Made by a program: the position numbers and the translations under genes
Notes under the pieces: generated by a model
Told to the model about the DNA's origin: nothing
The model's database searches: none
Seen by the model: the letters and a program-made list of their open reading frames with translations, nothing else
Source of the DNA: Cupriavidus sp. IDO
Lineage (GTDB): Bacteria > Pseudomonadota > Gammaproteobacteria > Burkholderiales > Burkholderiaceae
Assembly: GCF_000812465.1 (NCBI RefSeq)
Contig: NZ_JWMA01000106.1
Location: 45,403-109,402, forward strand
Direction of reading: 5' to 3'
DNA: 64,000 bases
Shown here: one piece after another, positions 44,642-53,624 of the stretch
Numbering within the stretch: the stretch's first letter is position 1
Layout of the letters: each line of letters begins with the position of its first letter

Positions 44642-44716
44642 AATGCCTCCATCTATGTCCTTGTTTGTCCCACGCGGGGCAGCCTGATCCCGGCTACGTC
44701 AGGCGGCCCACGCGTT

Positions 44717-44752
44717 CTGGACAATATATGCAATAGTAGATATTTTGTCCAG
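44717..44752. promoter_or_regulatory. Strong inverted repeat, candidate operator of the Bug gene
   Basis: Arms CTGGACAATATAT (44717-44729) and ATATTTTGTCCAG (44740-44752) pair with one mismatch over 13 bases around a 10-base spacer. It lies 76 bases before the Bug start and 67 bases beyond the oxidoreductase stop. Related sequence is at 40692-40727. An AT-rich spacer argues against a terminator. Confidence 0.6.
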
Positions 44753-44818
44753 CATCGGATTGTTCGTCACGCCGGGCGGCGGATCGCGTACTTGTGACGA
44801 CCGTGCGATCCAGCCGGA

Positions 44819-47173
44819 TCAGGCCTTGAGCTGGTCCCGGATCGGCAGCGTGCGGATGCGCTTGCCGGTGGCGGCGAAGACTGCGTTGCACAGCGCCGGC
44901 GCAATGGTCGGCGTCGCCGGCTCGCCGACCCCGCCGAGCGGCACGTCGAAGCGGCTTGGCAGCAGGTGCACATGGATCTCCCGCGGTGCGGCCGGCGCGC
45001 GCAATACCTCGTACTGGTGGAAATTGTCCTGCTGGGGACGCCCGTTCCTGAAAGTGATTTCGCCGCTGGTAGCCAGGCTGAGGCCCATGATGCAAGCGCC
45101 TTCGACTTGCGAGCGGATGCGATCCGGGTTCACCTGGGGACCGCAATCGACCGCAACGTCGATGCGCGGTACGCTGATGCTGCCGTCCTGGCCGACCACC
45201 ACTTCCACCACCGCGGCCACGTAGGTCACGAAGCTGTAGCAGACCGCCAGGCCCAGGCCGCGGCCCGACGGCAGCTTGCGCCCCCAGCCCGCTTCGCGCG
45301 TCGCTACTTCGATGGTCTTGCGCAGCCTGCCCGTATCCAGCGGATACTGCTGCGGCGACTCGCCATAGTTCCAGGTGTCGCCCATCTGGCCAGGGTCGAT
45401 GCGGCGATCCCGGCCCAGCAGCGCCAGCAGGTAGTCGCGATGATCCTGGCCCGCCGCCGCCGCCAGTTCAGCGGCAAATGACTGCACGGCAAAGGCATGC
45501 GGAATATTGGACACGGAGCGGAACCAGCCGATGCGGGTATGCGCCGCCACCTCGGGGTTCTCCACCCGGAGGTTGGGGATGTCGAAGGGCACATTGATCG
45601 CGGACATGCCCAGCTCCACCGCCGATTCCGACCTGGCACCGGCGGTGAACGTGGAGCTGATCGATGACGCCGCGGTCCGGTGCAGCCACGCGAGCGCCTT
45701 GCCGTCCGGGCCCAGCGCGGCCTCCAGATGCTCCACAGAAACAGTGTGGAAGTAGTCGTGGTGGAGATCGTCGTCGCGCGTCCAGGTCACCTTGACCGGC
45801 TTGCCGCCCATTGCCCTGGATAACAGCGCGGCCTCCGCGACAAAATCGGGCTTGGATTTGCGGCCAAAGCCGCCGCCCAGCAGCGTCACGTGGACGGTCA
45901 CGTTCTCAGGCCTGAGACCGAGAGCCTTGGCCACGGTCTCGCGCGTGGCCTGGGGCGCCTGCACCGGCGCCCACACCTCGCACGACCCGTTGCTCACCTT
46001 TGCGGTAGCGACCGGCGGTTCCATCGATGCGTGCGCGATATGCGGCAGGTAGTATTGCGCCGTGATCCGCTTGCCGCTGGCGGCCAGCGCCGCCATCGCG
46101 TCGCCCTGGTTTCTCACCACCCTGCCCGGCCGGTTGGCCGCCGCTTCCATGCTGGCCCTGAAGGCGACCGAATCGTAGCCGGCGTTGGGGCCGTCCTCCC
46201 ACTGGATCTTCAGCGCTTCGCGGCCCTTGATGGCGGCCCAGGTATTGGTGGCAATCACCGCCACCCCGCCCAACGGATTGAACAGGGCCGGCGCCGGGCT
46301 GCCGGCAAGCGGCACGACCTTGACCACGCCCGGCACCTTTTCGGCCCGTGCCGCGTCGAAGCTGGCCACCTTGCCGCCAAAGACCGGCGGACGGGCGATC
46401 ACGGCGTAGAGCAGACCGTCCATGCGCACGTCGATGCCGTACTGCGCGCGGCCGGTGGCGATATTGCGGCCATCGATATTGCGCGTGCTGTCCTTGCCGA
46501 TATAGCGGAAGGCGGCGGGATCCTTGAGCCTGAGACTCGCGGCCGGAGGCACGGGCAGGCGGGCCGCGTCGCGCGCCAGCGCGCCGTAGCCCAGCTTCCT
46601 GCCGCTCGCGGCATGCACCACCTCATGGTTGCGCGCCTGCACTTCGCTCACCGGGACGCCCCAGCGCGCGGCGGCTGCGGCTTCAAGCATCTGCCGCGCA
46701 CTGGCGCCGACGCGCCGCATCGGCTCGAAGAAATGCCGGATGCTGCGTGAGCCGTCGGTGTTCTGGTTGCCATAGCGCGCTTCGTCGCCCAGGGCCTGCT
46801 CCACCGCCACGCGGGCCCAGTCGGCTTCCAGTTCGTCGGCCACCACCATCGGCAGGCTGGTGCGCACGCCCTGCCCCATCTCGGAGCGATGGCACACGAC
46901 CGTGACGCGACCATCCTCGCCGATCTGCACGAAGACCAGTGGATCATCCACCGCGCCACCCGGCATCCCGTCGCGGCCGTACTTCCTGGCCTCCTGCGCC
47001 AGCACGATCCCGTCCAGGCCGACGGTCAGTGCCAGTCCTGTCATCACGCCCATGCCCTTGAGCCATCGGCGCCGACCTGCCGACGCGGGCGCGCCGGTGG
47101 TGGCGTCCTGCGCCGTTGCCAGCGCCATTGCCAGATCAATACCGCTCATCCCGCTCATTGGTGCCTGGTTCAT
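44819..47173 (-). CDS. Molybdenum hydroxylase large subunit (IorB/CoxL type)
   Basis: A 784-residue molybdopterin-binding subunit of the xanthine-oxidase family, resembling isoquinoline 1-oxidoreductase and periplasmic aldehyde dehydrogenase. A twin-arginine-like sequence (GRRRWLKGMGVMTGLALTVGL, about residues 35-55) suggests Tat export with the cofactor bound. Mo-pterin loops are seen as LLGGGFGRKS and the C-terminal catalytic glutamate region GGVGEPATPTIAPALCNAVFAATG. The start ATG 47173 overlaps the stop of the small-subunit gene by 4 bases, so the two are translationally coupled. No FAD or cytochrome subunit and no XdhC-type maturation gene is adjacent. Confidence 0.88.
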   Translation of the reverse strand: MNQAPMSGMSGIDLAMALATAQDATTGAPASAGRRRWLKGMGVMTGLALTVGLDGIVLAQEARKYGRDGMPGGAVDDPLVFVQIGEDGRVTVVCHRSEMGQGVRTSLPMVVADELEADWARVAVEQALGDEARYGNQNTDGSRSIRHFFEPMRRVGASARQMLEAAAAARWGVPVSEVQARNHEVVHAASGRKLGYGALARDAARLPVPPAASLRLKDPAAFRYIGKDSTRNIDGRNIATGRAQYGIDVRMDGLLYAVIARPPVFGGKVASFDAARAEKVPGVVKVVPLAGSPAPALFNPLGGVAVIATNTWAAIKGREALKIQWEDGPNAGYDSVAFRASMEAAANRPGRVVRNQGDAMAALAASGKRITAQYYLPHIAHASMEPPVATAKVSNGSCEVWAPVQAPQATRETVAKALGLRPENVTVHVTLLGGGFGRKSKPDFVAEAALLSRAMGGKPVKVTWTRDDDLHHDYFHTVSVEHLEAALGPDGKALAWLHRTAASSISSTFTAGARSESAVELGMSAINVPFDIPNLRVENPEVAAHTRIGWFRSVSNIPHAFAVQSFAAELAAAAGQDHRDYLLALLGRDRRIDPGQMGDTWNYGESPQQYPLDTGRLRKTIEVATREAGWGRKLPSGRGLGLAVCYSFVTYVAAVVEVVVGQDGSISVPRIDVAVDCGPQVNPDRIRSQVEGACIMGLSLATSGEITFRNGRPQQDNFHQYEVLRAPAAPREIHVHLLPSRFDVPLGGVGEPATPTIAPALCNAVFAATGKRIRTLPIRDQLKA

Positions 47174-47649
47174 TTGGCACCCCCCTTGCCTGCCACGTTC
47201 GACTTCGCCACATGCTGGATGGCGGCGCGGATGCGCGTGTAGGTGCCGCAGCGGCAGATATTGCCGCTCATGGCGCCGTCGATATCGGCTTCGCTGGGAT
47301 GCGGGTTGGCCTTCAGCAGCGCCGTGGCGGACATCAGCTGGCCGGCCTGGCAGTAGCCGCACTGTGCCACGCCGAACTGTTCCCACGCCGCTTGCAGCGC
47401 CTGCCCGACCTTGTCGGCCGCCAGGCCCTCGATGGTGGTTAGCTTCCTGCCAGCCGCCGCGGAAACGGGCGTGACACAGGAGCGGATCGGTTGCCCGTCC
47501 AGGTGCATTGTGCAGGCACCGCACAGCGCCATGCCGCAACCGAACTTGGTGCCGGTCATTCCGAGGTGGTCGCGCACGGCCCACAGCAGCGGCGCTTCGT
47601 CGGGCAAATCGATCTTCTGGGGCTTACCGTTGATGGTGATTGTTCTCAT
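47170..47649 (-). CDS. (2Fe-2S) small subunit of the molybdenum hydroxylase (IorA/CoxS type)
   Basis: A 159-residue iron-sulfur protein: the plant-ferredoxin-type cluster (GTKFGCGMALCGACTMHLDGQPIRSC) in the N-terminal half and the helical cluster (CGYCQAGQ ... CRCGTYTRI) in the C-terminal half, each with the expected four cysteines. It carries electrons from the Mo site to an outside acceptor. GCAGGAA precedes the ATG 47649. It is the first gene of the two-gene unit. There is no own signal, so it would be exported together with the large subunit if Tat is used. Confidence 0.9.
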   Translation of the reverse strand: MRTITINGKPQKIDLPDEAPLLWAVRDHLGMTGTKFGCGMALCGACTMHLDGQPIRSCVTPVSAAAGRKLTTIEGLAADKVGQALQAAWEQFGVAQCGYCQAGQLMSATALLKANPHPSEADIDGAMSGNICRCGTYTRIRAAIQHVAKSNVAGKGGAK

Positions 47650-47759
47650 GTTTTCCTGCGGGGCGTGCCAGTGGGAACGGACGGCCTTTACAAGGCCGAA
47701 CACGGCAAATGCAATGGAGATTCTGGTGCGCTCGCGGCGCACATGGAATGAAATCCTTG

Positions 47760-47789
47760 GGAATTCATAATTCCAGGCGTCGGAATTCC
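47760..47789. promoter_or_regulatory. GGAATT dyads upstream of the molybdenum hydroxylase genes
   Basis: GGAATT-CAT-AATTCC (47760-47774) and GGAATTCC (47782-47789) stand 7 bases apart, 111-140 bases before the small-subunit start and near the end of the upstream LysR gene. Candidate binding sites for that LysR protein. Confidence 0.35.
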
Positions 47790-47849
47790 TCTTTGTGCCT
47801 GGAAGACGGCCAGGGCGGCAGCGATGCCGCGATGGCCCATGCGCGCCGC

Positions 47850-48797
47850 CTACGCTCCGCCGGACGCTCTGCGCCTGCCACCCTGTCCGCTGCCGGGAAA
47901 CAGGTCGGGATCGGTGAAATACGCAACCAGTGCATCGAACACCAGCCGCACGCGCTTGGGTACCGGCGCGCGCCGCGGACGGAAAACGTAGAGGCCCCAT
48001 GGCTGCGGCGTGTGTTTTTCCAGCACGCTGACAAGCCGGCCCGCGCGGAGGTATGCGCCAGCAAGGTAGTCCGGCAACTGGCCATAACCGAGTCCGGACA
48101 GCACCGCGCTGAGCTCGGTCTCCGGATCGTCGGTGAGGAACGCCGGGGCGCGGGGAATGAACTGCTCACCCTGCGCGAAGTACCAGGGCCAGGGTCTGCG
48201 GGTGCTGCCCGCCACCAGGCCGGTGGTGGGCAGCCCGTGGAGATCGGCGGGCACCGCAGGCCTGCCGGCGCGCGCCACCAGCTCCGGCGTCGCTACCACA
48301 TGGAACGAAATCCGCCCCATCATGCGGGCGACGAAGCGTTGGTCGCGAAACATGCCGAGACGCACGCCGATGTCGATTTCCTCGTCCACCACGTCGGCAA
48401 CCTGGTCCGACAGCCTCAGGTCGAGCATGAGGCCCGGATGATCGAGGGCAATCTGCCGCAGTGCCGGCAGCAGGTGTTCGCGCCCAAGCGTGTATGGGGC
48501 CGTGATTCGCACAGCGCCGCTCAGCTCGGTCGCGGCGCGGGCCGAAGGCTGGGCGAACAGGCCGTCAACATCCCTCAATGTCTGGCGTGCCCGTTCGGCC
48601 AGCCGCTCCCCAGCGGCGGTGATTCGCACACTACGCGTATTGCGGTGAAACAGGGGCTCGCCCACCAGGTCTTCCAGTTCCTTCACCGCGCGCGTGATGG
48701 TCTGGGGCGAGGTGCTCAGACGAGCTGCCGCCGTCTTGAAGGAAGGCGATTCCGCGGTCACGCAGAAAATCCTGAGCATTTCGAGTCGATTCAGCAT
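47850..48797 (-). CDS. LysR-family regulator
   Basis: A 315-residue regulator: winged helix (MLNRLEMLRIFCVTAESPSFKTAAARLSTSPQTITRAVKELEDLVGEPLFHRNTRSVRITAAG) and a substrate-binding-like effector domain. ATG 48797 has GAGGG at suitable spacing; the frame is open for 19 more codons that read poorly. It lies 200 bases upstream of the molybdenum hydroxylase genes on the same strand, and is probably their regulator. Confidence 0.9.
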   Translation of the reverse strand: MLNRLEMLRIFCVTAESPSFKTAAARLSTSPQTITRAVKELEDLVGEPLFHRNTRSVRITAAGERLAERARQTLRDVDGLFAQPSARAATELSGAVRITAPYTLGREHLLPALRQIALDHPGLMLDLRLSDQVADVVDEEIDIGVRLGMFRDQRFVARMMGRISFHVVATPELVARAGRPAVPADLHGLPTTGLVAGSTRRPWPWYFAQGEQFIPRAPAFLTDDPETELSAVLSGLGYGQLPDYLAGAYLRAGRLVSVLEKHTPQPWGLYVFRPRRAPVPKRVRLVFDALVAYFTDPDLFPGSGQGGRRRASGGA

Positions 48798-49172
48798 GCA
48801 CCCTCGGCGATACCGGCCGGCAACTTCGCGTGTCGGCAGGCGCGCATATTGCAAATAGTGGAGTATAAGTTCGGACGACGCGATTCTTCATCGGGGCGAG
48901 TGGGCCTGGGTTGCCGCGCGCAAGCAGTCCGTCGGCGCGGCTCCATGCGTGGATCGTCTGCCAGCGTGATCGCCCCGCAACCTCGATACCGGCGCGCTTA
49001 GTCTTTATTTATGCCATGCGCTCTGCTACGGGATCTGCGTGGGAGCATCAATGGCGCCCTGGTTGCAGTTGCGCGCTGAGTCAGCCCCTCGTCAGTCCAC
49101 TTCGCCGCGGATGTCGTGTCGCAGGCGTGCGGTTCGCGAGCGGAACAGGTCGCCTGCGGCGGCATGAGCGTG
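48798..49172. other. Intergenic stretch, no gene seen
   Basis: 375 bases between the LysR start and the DUF4148 gene. It holds the LysR promoter region (the AT-rich TATTTGCAATAG stretch near 48845-48862) and no recognisable RNA, repeat or open frame of coding character. Confidence 0.55.
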
Positions 49173-49517
49173 TTATGCGCCGTTGTAGAAAGAGCTGTGT
49201 AGGTCATCCATTCCCGATTGGCCAGCGGCTGCGGGCGCAGCTGCCTGCAAATGGCGCTGCACCTGCGGTTGCATGCTTGCCGAAGCACCGTTGAGCGCGG
49301 CGGCATCCTGCGCTTGCACCTTGGCTTCGGCCGCCTGGATGTCTTCGGGATAGGTCGCGTCGTCGCCGCGGCCCGGTATGTAGCCGGCCTGTTCCAGCCG
49401 GATCAGATCGGCGCGTACCTCGGCACGGGTAATTGGTGCCTGCACGCTTTGCGCGAAGGTCAGCGCCGGGGCTGCGAGGGCGCAGGAAACAAGTACGGTT
49501 CGAACGATTGCTTTCAT
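49173..49517 (-). CDS. DUF4148 domain exported protein
   Basis: A 114-residue protein with a signal peptide (MKAIVRTVLVSCALAAPALTFAQS) and a DUF4148 segment (PITRAEVRADLIRLEQAGYIPGRGDDATYPEDIQAAEAKV), a family almost confined to Burkholderiales, with unknown function. The C-terminal third is Ala/Gln-rich. GAGG lies before the ATG. It stands alone, 225 bases from the next gene, and is probably periplasmic. Confidence 0.88.
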   Translation of the reverse strand: MKAIVRTVLVSCALAAPALTFAQSVQAPITRAEVRADLIRLEQAGYIPGRGDDATYPEDIQAAEAKVQAQDAAALNGASASMQPQVQRHLQAAAPAAAGQSGMDDLHSSFYNGA

Positions 49518-49742
49518 GATGCGATACCTCTTTCAGTTGGAATGCCTCCGGTAGCACCGGAGCCGCCGCGCTTTCATCGACATGATGAAAATGCTGTCGT
49601 CAGTATTGGTTCCGTCCGCTGACCGCAGACTGACCATTCCATTACCATCGCATTACGTTCGTTCTCACACGCCCAGCCGCTTACGATGCCGGGGACTGCT
49701 CCTCAGGCGCGCGCACGCGGGACCGCGCTGCCCCCCTGCCGA

Positions 49743-50162
49743 TCACACAGCGCGTGTCGCAGCCACAGCCTTGATTTCGACGAAGAGCGACGGCCTGGCC
49801 AGGGCGGCCACGCCGAGGATGGTCCAGGCGGGAGCGTCTTCCCGGATGTAACGGTCCTTGATCTCGCGGAACGCCGCGAGCTGCTTGTCGACATCGACGT
49901 GATAGCTGACCAGCTCGACAAGATCCTCAAAGCCGAGCCCGGCCGCCTGCAGGATCGCCCCCAGCCGCTGAAATGCGAGATCGATCTGCTCCTCCACGCT
50001 GGCGGGCACCGTCCCGTCAGCTCGGATGCCGATCTGGCCGGCAATGAACAACAGCCCACCCGCCGCAACGGCCGGGGCATAGTTGAACGTCTTGAAAACG
50101 TCGGTGCTGCCGAGAACCGGGTGTGGATTCGAAAGGACAACAGTTGTCTTGGAAGATGGCAT
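49743..50162 (-). CDS. RidA-family protein (YjgF/YER057c/UK114)
   Basis: A 139-residue member of the RidA family, which deaminates reactive enamine or imine intermediates. The family core is kept: GGLLFIAGQIGIRADGTVP, and the arginine of ALARPSLFVEIKAVA that binds the imine carboxylate. It starts at ATG 50162 (MPSSKTTVVL); the frame extends upstream without coding character. It is isolated, 192 bases from the alcohol-dehydrogenase-type gene on the same strand. Confidence 0.85.
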   Translation of the reverse strand: MPSSKTTVVLSNPHPVLGSTDVFKTFNYAPAVAAGGLLFIAGQIGIRADGTVPASVEEQIDLAFQRLGAILQAAGLGFEDLVELVSYHVDVDKQLAAFREIKDRYIREDAPAWTILGVAALARPSLFVEIKAVAATRAV

Positions 50163-50354
50163 GGTGACTGTCTTGAGAAAGAAGGGATGCCGTGCGGGCC
50201 GGCCGGCGAGGCATTCAGCGACCCGCGCCGGACCTGGTCCTGCTCTCTCTGACAAACAATGTCGATGCCCGCCTCATGCAGCACTGGCGTGCGCCCGCGC
50301 GAATCCCGGCGCACGGCACCGGCGACAATTTCGCTGGTGCCGGGCCCCGGTTCG

Positions 50355-51284
50355 TCAGACGTTCTCCGTCAGGAGAACAACCTTTCCCCGGACATGCTTT
50401 GCCAGGCTCTTGGCCATCGCCTGGCTTGCGTCCCCGAGGGAATAGACCGAATCGACGGTAGTCCGGAGCTTGCCCGATTCATACAAGGCTGCCATCTCGG
50501 AAAGCTGCTTGCCATCCGGGCGAGTGGCGAACCACTTGCCTTCTATTCCTCTGTCGCCACCATGCCTGGTGTCCGGTTGGCTGACAGTCGAAACAAGGAC
50601 CCCGCCGGACCTGAGCACTGGCCATGACCTGTCTTGCGTATCCCCTCCAACAAGATCCAGGACCACGTCTGCATCCGACACCCGCCTCGCAAAATCCTCG
50701 GCGCTGTAGTCGATCACTTCGGCGGCACCAAGACTGCGCACATAGTCGAAATTCGCGCTTGACGCTGTACCGATCACCTCGGCGCCTGCCAGGGCCGCCA
50801 ACTGAACGGCGATGCTCCCCACTCCCCCGGCAGCGGCATGAATCAGAACCTTGTGCCCGGCACGAAGGCCACCTTGCTCGAACAGGGCTTGCCAGGCCGT
50901 GAGCGCGACGGTCGAGATTCCGCCCGCCTGCGCATACGTAACGTTCCCTGGCTTGCGGGCAAGCCGCTCCGCGTTGACCACGGCGCGTGTCGCATAGCCA
51001 CCGACAATTCCGATATAGCCCATGACTTCGTCACCCGGCGCGAACGCCGTCACGTTGCGTCCTACGGCGGCCACGGTCCCTGCGGCATCCACGCCAGGCG
51101 TAAATGGCAGCGGCAACGGGATCATGTTCCGCATCGCGCCGGACACAATCTTCCAGTCAATGGGATTCACGGACGTAGCGGCGATGTCGATCAGGACTTC
51201 ATTGTCGGCCGGGCGTGGATCGTCCACCTCGCGGAGCACCAAAGCTTCCGGGCCGCCGAATGCGTCAACTTGAATGGCCTTCAT
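50355..51284 (-). CDS. Zinc-free quinone-oxidoreductase-type NADP oxidoreductase (MDR family)
   Basis: A 309-residue medium-chain reductase of the quinone oxidoreductase branch. The N-terminal GroES-like domain (VDAFGGPEALVLREVDDPRP) and the NADPH motif HAAAGGVGSIAVQLAALAGAEVIGT are clear; the catalytic-zinc cysteine and histidine ligands of alcohol dehydrogenases are absent. GGAG precedes the ATG. Its start overlaps the stop of the SnoaL-like gene by 4 bases, so the two form one operon, opposite a LysR gene. Likely reduces quinones or enones. Confidence 0.88.
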   Translation of the reverse strand: MKAIQVDAFGGPEALVLREVDDPRPADNEVLIDIAATSVNPIDWKIVSGAMRNMIPLPLPFTPGVDAAGTVAAVGRNVTAFAPGDEVMGYIGIVGGYATRAVVNAERLARKPGNVTYAQAGGISTVALTAWQALFEQGGLRAGHKVLIHAAAGGVGSIAVQLAALAGAEVIGTASSANFDYVRSLGAAEVIDYSAEDFARRVSDADVVLDLVGGDTQDRSWPVLRSGGVLVSTVSQPDTRHGGDRGIEGKWFATRPDGKQLSEMAALYESGKLRTTVDSVYSLGDASQAMAKSLAKHVRGKVVLLTENV

Positions 51285-51712
51285 GAAATGCTCCTTGCAG
51301 GAATTGCCGCGATTTCGGCGTCCATCGCCACTGCAGCCTGGACCGGGTTGAAGTACTCGCGCAGGTGCGCAATCTTTCCATCTCTGGCGGTCAGGAAGAC
51401 GACGTACTCCTGCTCATAGGCGCGTCCTGTCGATCGGATCCGCCCTGTTGCCCTTACCACGCCGATGGACTCCCGAGGGTCCGCCAGCGCGGAGATCCGC
51501 GCTTCGTCAAAGCGAAAATCGGACACCTCGCTGATAAACCACAAGGCATGCCTGACAGCGGCTTCCCTGCCGGCCAACCGGCCCGGGTGACCGAGGCTCG
51601 GTGCATATGGCAGCTCCCATACGACGTCGTCGGTGATCAGGCTCTTCCATTGCTGGTGGTCATCCACCAGCAAACTGAAATGCTGCTCGAGCAGCATCGC
51701 TGCGTTCTTCAT
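51281..51712 (-). CDS. SnoaL-like/NTF2-fold small protein
   Basis: A 143-residue protein of the NTF2-like cone fold (LEQHFSLLVDDHQQWKSLITDDVVWELPYAPSLGHPGRLAGREAAVRHA... and AHLREYFNPVQAA), typical of SnoaL-type isomerases, hydrolases or ligand-binding proteins. The catalytic residues of named enzymes are not conserved well enough to assign a reaction. Paired with an NADP oxidoreductase in an operon and divergent from a LysR regulator, so it probably acts on a small organic substrate. Confidence 0.78.
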   Translation of the reverse strand: MKNAAMLLEQHFSLLVDDHQQWKSLITDDVVWELPYAPSLGHPGRLAGREAAVRHALWFISEVSDFRFDEARISALADPRESIGVVRATGRIRSTGRAYEQEYVVFLTARDGKIAHLREYFNPVQAAVAMDAEIAAIPARSIS

Positions 51713-51821
51713 GATGTTCCCCTATGGAATCGGCGGGCATGTACGAACGATAGACCAGCTATTCCGCCTTTATTAGGTGGTATAGACTTGATCCATTTTC
51801 AATCAAACGTTGAAGATTGCG

Positions 51822-52757
51822 ATGGAGACCCTGGCCAACCTGGAAAGCTTCGTGAAGAGCGCGGAGCATGGCAGCTTCTCGGAGGCGGCACGGCGGCTCG
51901 CGCTGACGCCTGCCGCAGTCAGCCGCAATGTCGCAATGCTCGAGCGCAACCTCGGCGTCCGGCTGCTCCAGCGCTCCACCCGGCGACTGACGCTGACGGA
52001 AGCCGGAGAGCGCTTTCTGCAGTCGATCGGCAGCAGTCTTGACGCGTTGCAGGCCGCCATTGCCGAAACCACTTCGGGAGCCTCCGAACCCGCCGGCATA
52101 CTCAAGGTGAGCCTGAGCCCGACCTTTGGCGCGGGACATATCCTTCCGCTTCTTCCGGAGTTCCTGAGCCGGTATCCGCGGATTCGCCCGGAGTGGCATT
52201 TCGATACTCGCCAGGTGAACCTGGTTCGGGAGGGTTATGACCTGGCCATTGGCGGCGGCTTCGAGCTTGCGCCGGGTATCGTGGCCAGAGCGCTGGCGCC
52301 AGTCCACATCATTGCCGTGGCATCGCCCGGCTATTTGCACGGCCGCAAGGCTCCGGCCACACCCTCCGACCTCGCCGGACTGCAAGGCATCGCCATGCGA
52401 TCGCCGGATACCGGCCGCATTCGGCAATGGACCATGCGTGACGGACGCGGCAAGGAGGTGGCGGCGTTGATGTCTGAGAACATCGTCGTGAACGATCTGG
52501 CAGCAGTGCGCGAAGCTGCCCGACTTGGACTCGGCGTAGCGCTGTTGGCGGTCCCTGACGTGCTGGCAGACCTGGAGACCGGAGTCCTTGTCCGGCTGCT
52601 TCCGCGCTGGCACTCGGATGCGGGCGAGATATCTCTGTACTACGCCTCGCGGACCTTATTACCGGCCAAGACACGGGTCTTTATCGACTTTGTGACTGAG
52701 CGGTTCAGACGAGAGAGACTCGCCGACCGCTTCTCGGCCACCCACAGCAGACATTGA
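51822..52757 (+). CDS. LysR-family regulator
   Basis: A 311-residue regulator with winged helix (METLANLESFVKSAEHGSFSEAARRLALTPAAVSRNVAMLERNLGVRLLQRSTRRLTLTEAGERF) and an effector domain. An in-frame TTG at 51810 is possible; ATG 51822, behind GAAG, is preferred. It is divergent from the SnoaL/NADP-oxidoreductase pair, which it probably controls. The intergenic 51713-51821 has a loose dyad (CAATC ... GATTG). Confidence 0.92.
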   Translation: METLANLESFVKSAEHGSFSEAARRLALTPAAVSRNVAMLERNLGVRLLQRSTRRLTLTEAGERFLQSIGSSLDALQAAIAETTSGASEPAGILKVSLSPTFGAGHILPLLPEFLSRYPRIRPEWHFDTRQVNLVREGYDLAIGGGFELAPGIVARALAPVHIIAVASPGYLHGRKAPATPSDLAGLQGIAMRSPDTGRIRQWTMRDGRGKEVAALMSENIVVNDLAAVREAARLGLGVALLAVPDVLADLETGVLVRLLPRWHSDAGEISLYYASRTLLPAKTRVFIDFVTERFRRERLADRFSATHSRH

Positions 52758-52772
52758 GCTTTGCTAGCGGTG

Positions 52773-53624
52773 CTATGACCCAGTAGTGGAAGCAGGTTGT
52801 CCGGACGACGCGACACACCGTCCCTGGCGCAGCTTGAGTCCGGCATGAGCAAGCAACAGCCGAAACACCTCCAGCCGTTCGTTCCCCGTCTCGGCAAGCT
52901 TGTCGCAGACGTGCACGTGCGCCGCCATGTCACTATGTTCGCGCAGGGCCTCCTTGCACTCCCGCTCCGAGATTTCCAGGTGGACGCCGCTCAGTATCGC
53001 CTTCCCCTCGCCCACAGACGCACTTACGATCACTGGGGGTTCAGCCTCGATCTCCGTGTACACGGCCAGGATCCGTGCCGCCGGACTTGCCGGGTCGGCG
53101 AAATCGAAGCGGCAGCCGCCGTGATAGTGGACGCGAGGCGTCAATGGCACGGCGGACAGGCAATCCGTGGTTCGGATGCCAGTCGCGGCGGCAGTCCTCG
53201 GCGTGGCGTCGTAGGGGATGCCACCGGTAAGCTCGGGCAATGAGCCAACGGCGACCGCGTCGACGAAGCCCAGCTCGCGCGTGCCACAGATCGCGCCGCG
53301 CATCCCGGCATGGAATGCGAGCTCCCTGCAAGCGTAGTACGCGCCCGCGCAGACGCCGAGGTAGACCCCGCCCTCCTCCACGAATCGCCGGATACGCCGG
53401 TTCGGCGCCCCGTTAAGCGCTTCGCAGTAGGGCAAATCGGCTCCGCCCGGCATGACGAACAGCACCGCGTCATCGAAGAGAGTCGGGTCCCGCCTGACGT
53501 CGTCGGCCATTACCGCCTGGAATTCGTGAGCAGCGGGCACCAGTTGCTGGGCGATCGCCCGCATCAGGTGTGAACCGCCGACCGTTCCGACATCGATGTA
53601 AGTCAGGATCTTTGGCTTCTGCAT
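52773..53624 (-). CDS. Glutamine-amidotransferase-like protein with BPL_N fold
   Basis: About 283 residues with a class I amidotransferase-like fold of the biotin-protein-ligase N-terminal domain type (BPL_N). The nucleophile elbow is GVYLGVCAGAYYACRE and a Gly-rich MPGGADLP precedes it, with HYHGGCRFDF and VHLEIS later where His and Glu would complete a triad. The ligase part itself is absent, so it is a stand-alone domain. I take ATG 53624; the frame is open 121 codons more but these are GC-shadow. It converges with the LysR gene (15 bases apart). Role unknown. Confidence 0.75.
   Translation of the reverse strand: MQKPKILTYIDVGTVGGSHLMRAIAQQLVPAAHEFQAVMADDVRRDPTLFDDAVLFVMPGGADLPYCEALNGAPNRRIRRFVEEGGVYLGVCAGAYYACRELAFHAGMRGAICGTRELGFVDAVAVGSLPELTGGIPYDATPRTAAATGIRTTDCLSAVPLTPRVHYHGGCRFDFADPASPAARILAVYTEIEAEPPVIVSASVGEGKAILSGVHLEISERECKEALREHSDMAAHVHVCDKLAETGNERLEVFRLLLAHAGLKLRQGRCVASSGQPASTTGS

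Noticed and set aside
51798..51819. Nested dyads TTCAA/TTGAA and CAATC/GATTG before the LysR gene at 51822
   Set aside because: Arms are only 5 bp and the T-N11-A spacing of a LysR box is not satisfied; too weak to annotate as an operator.
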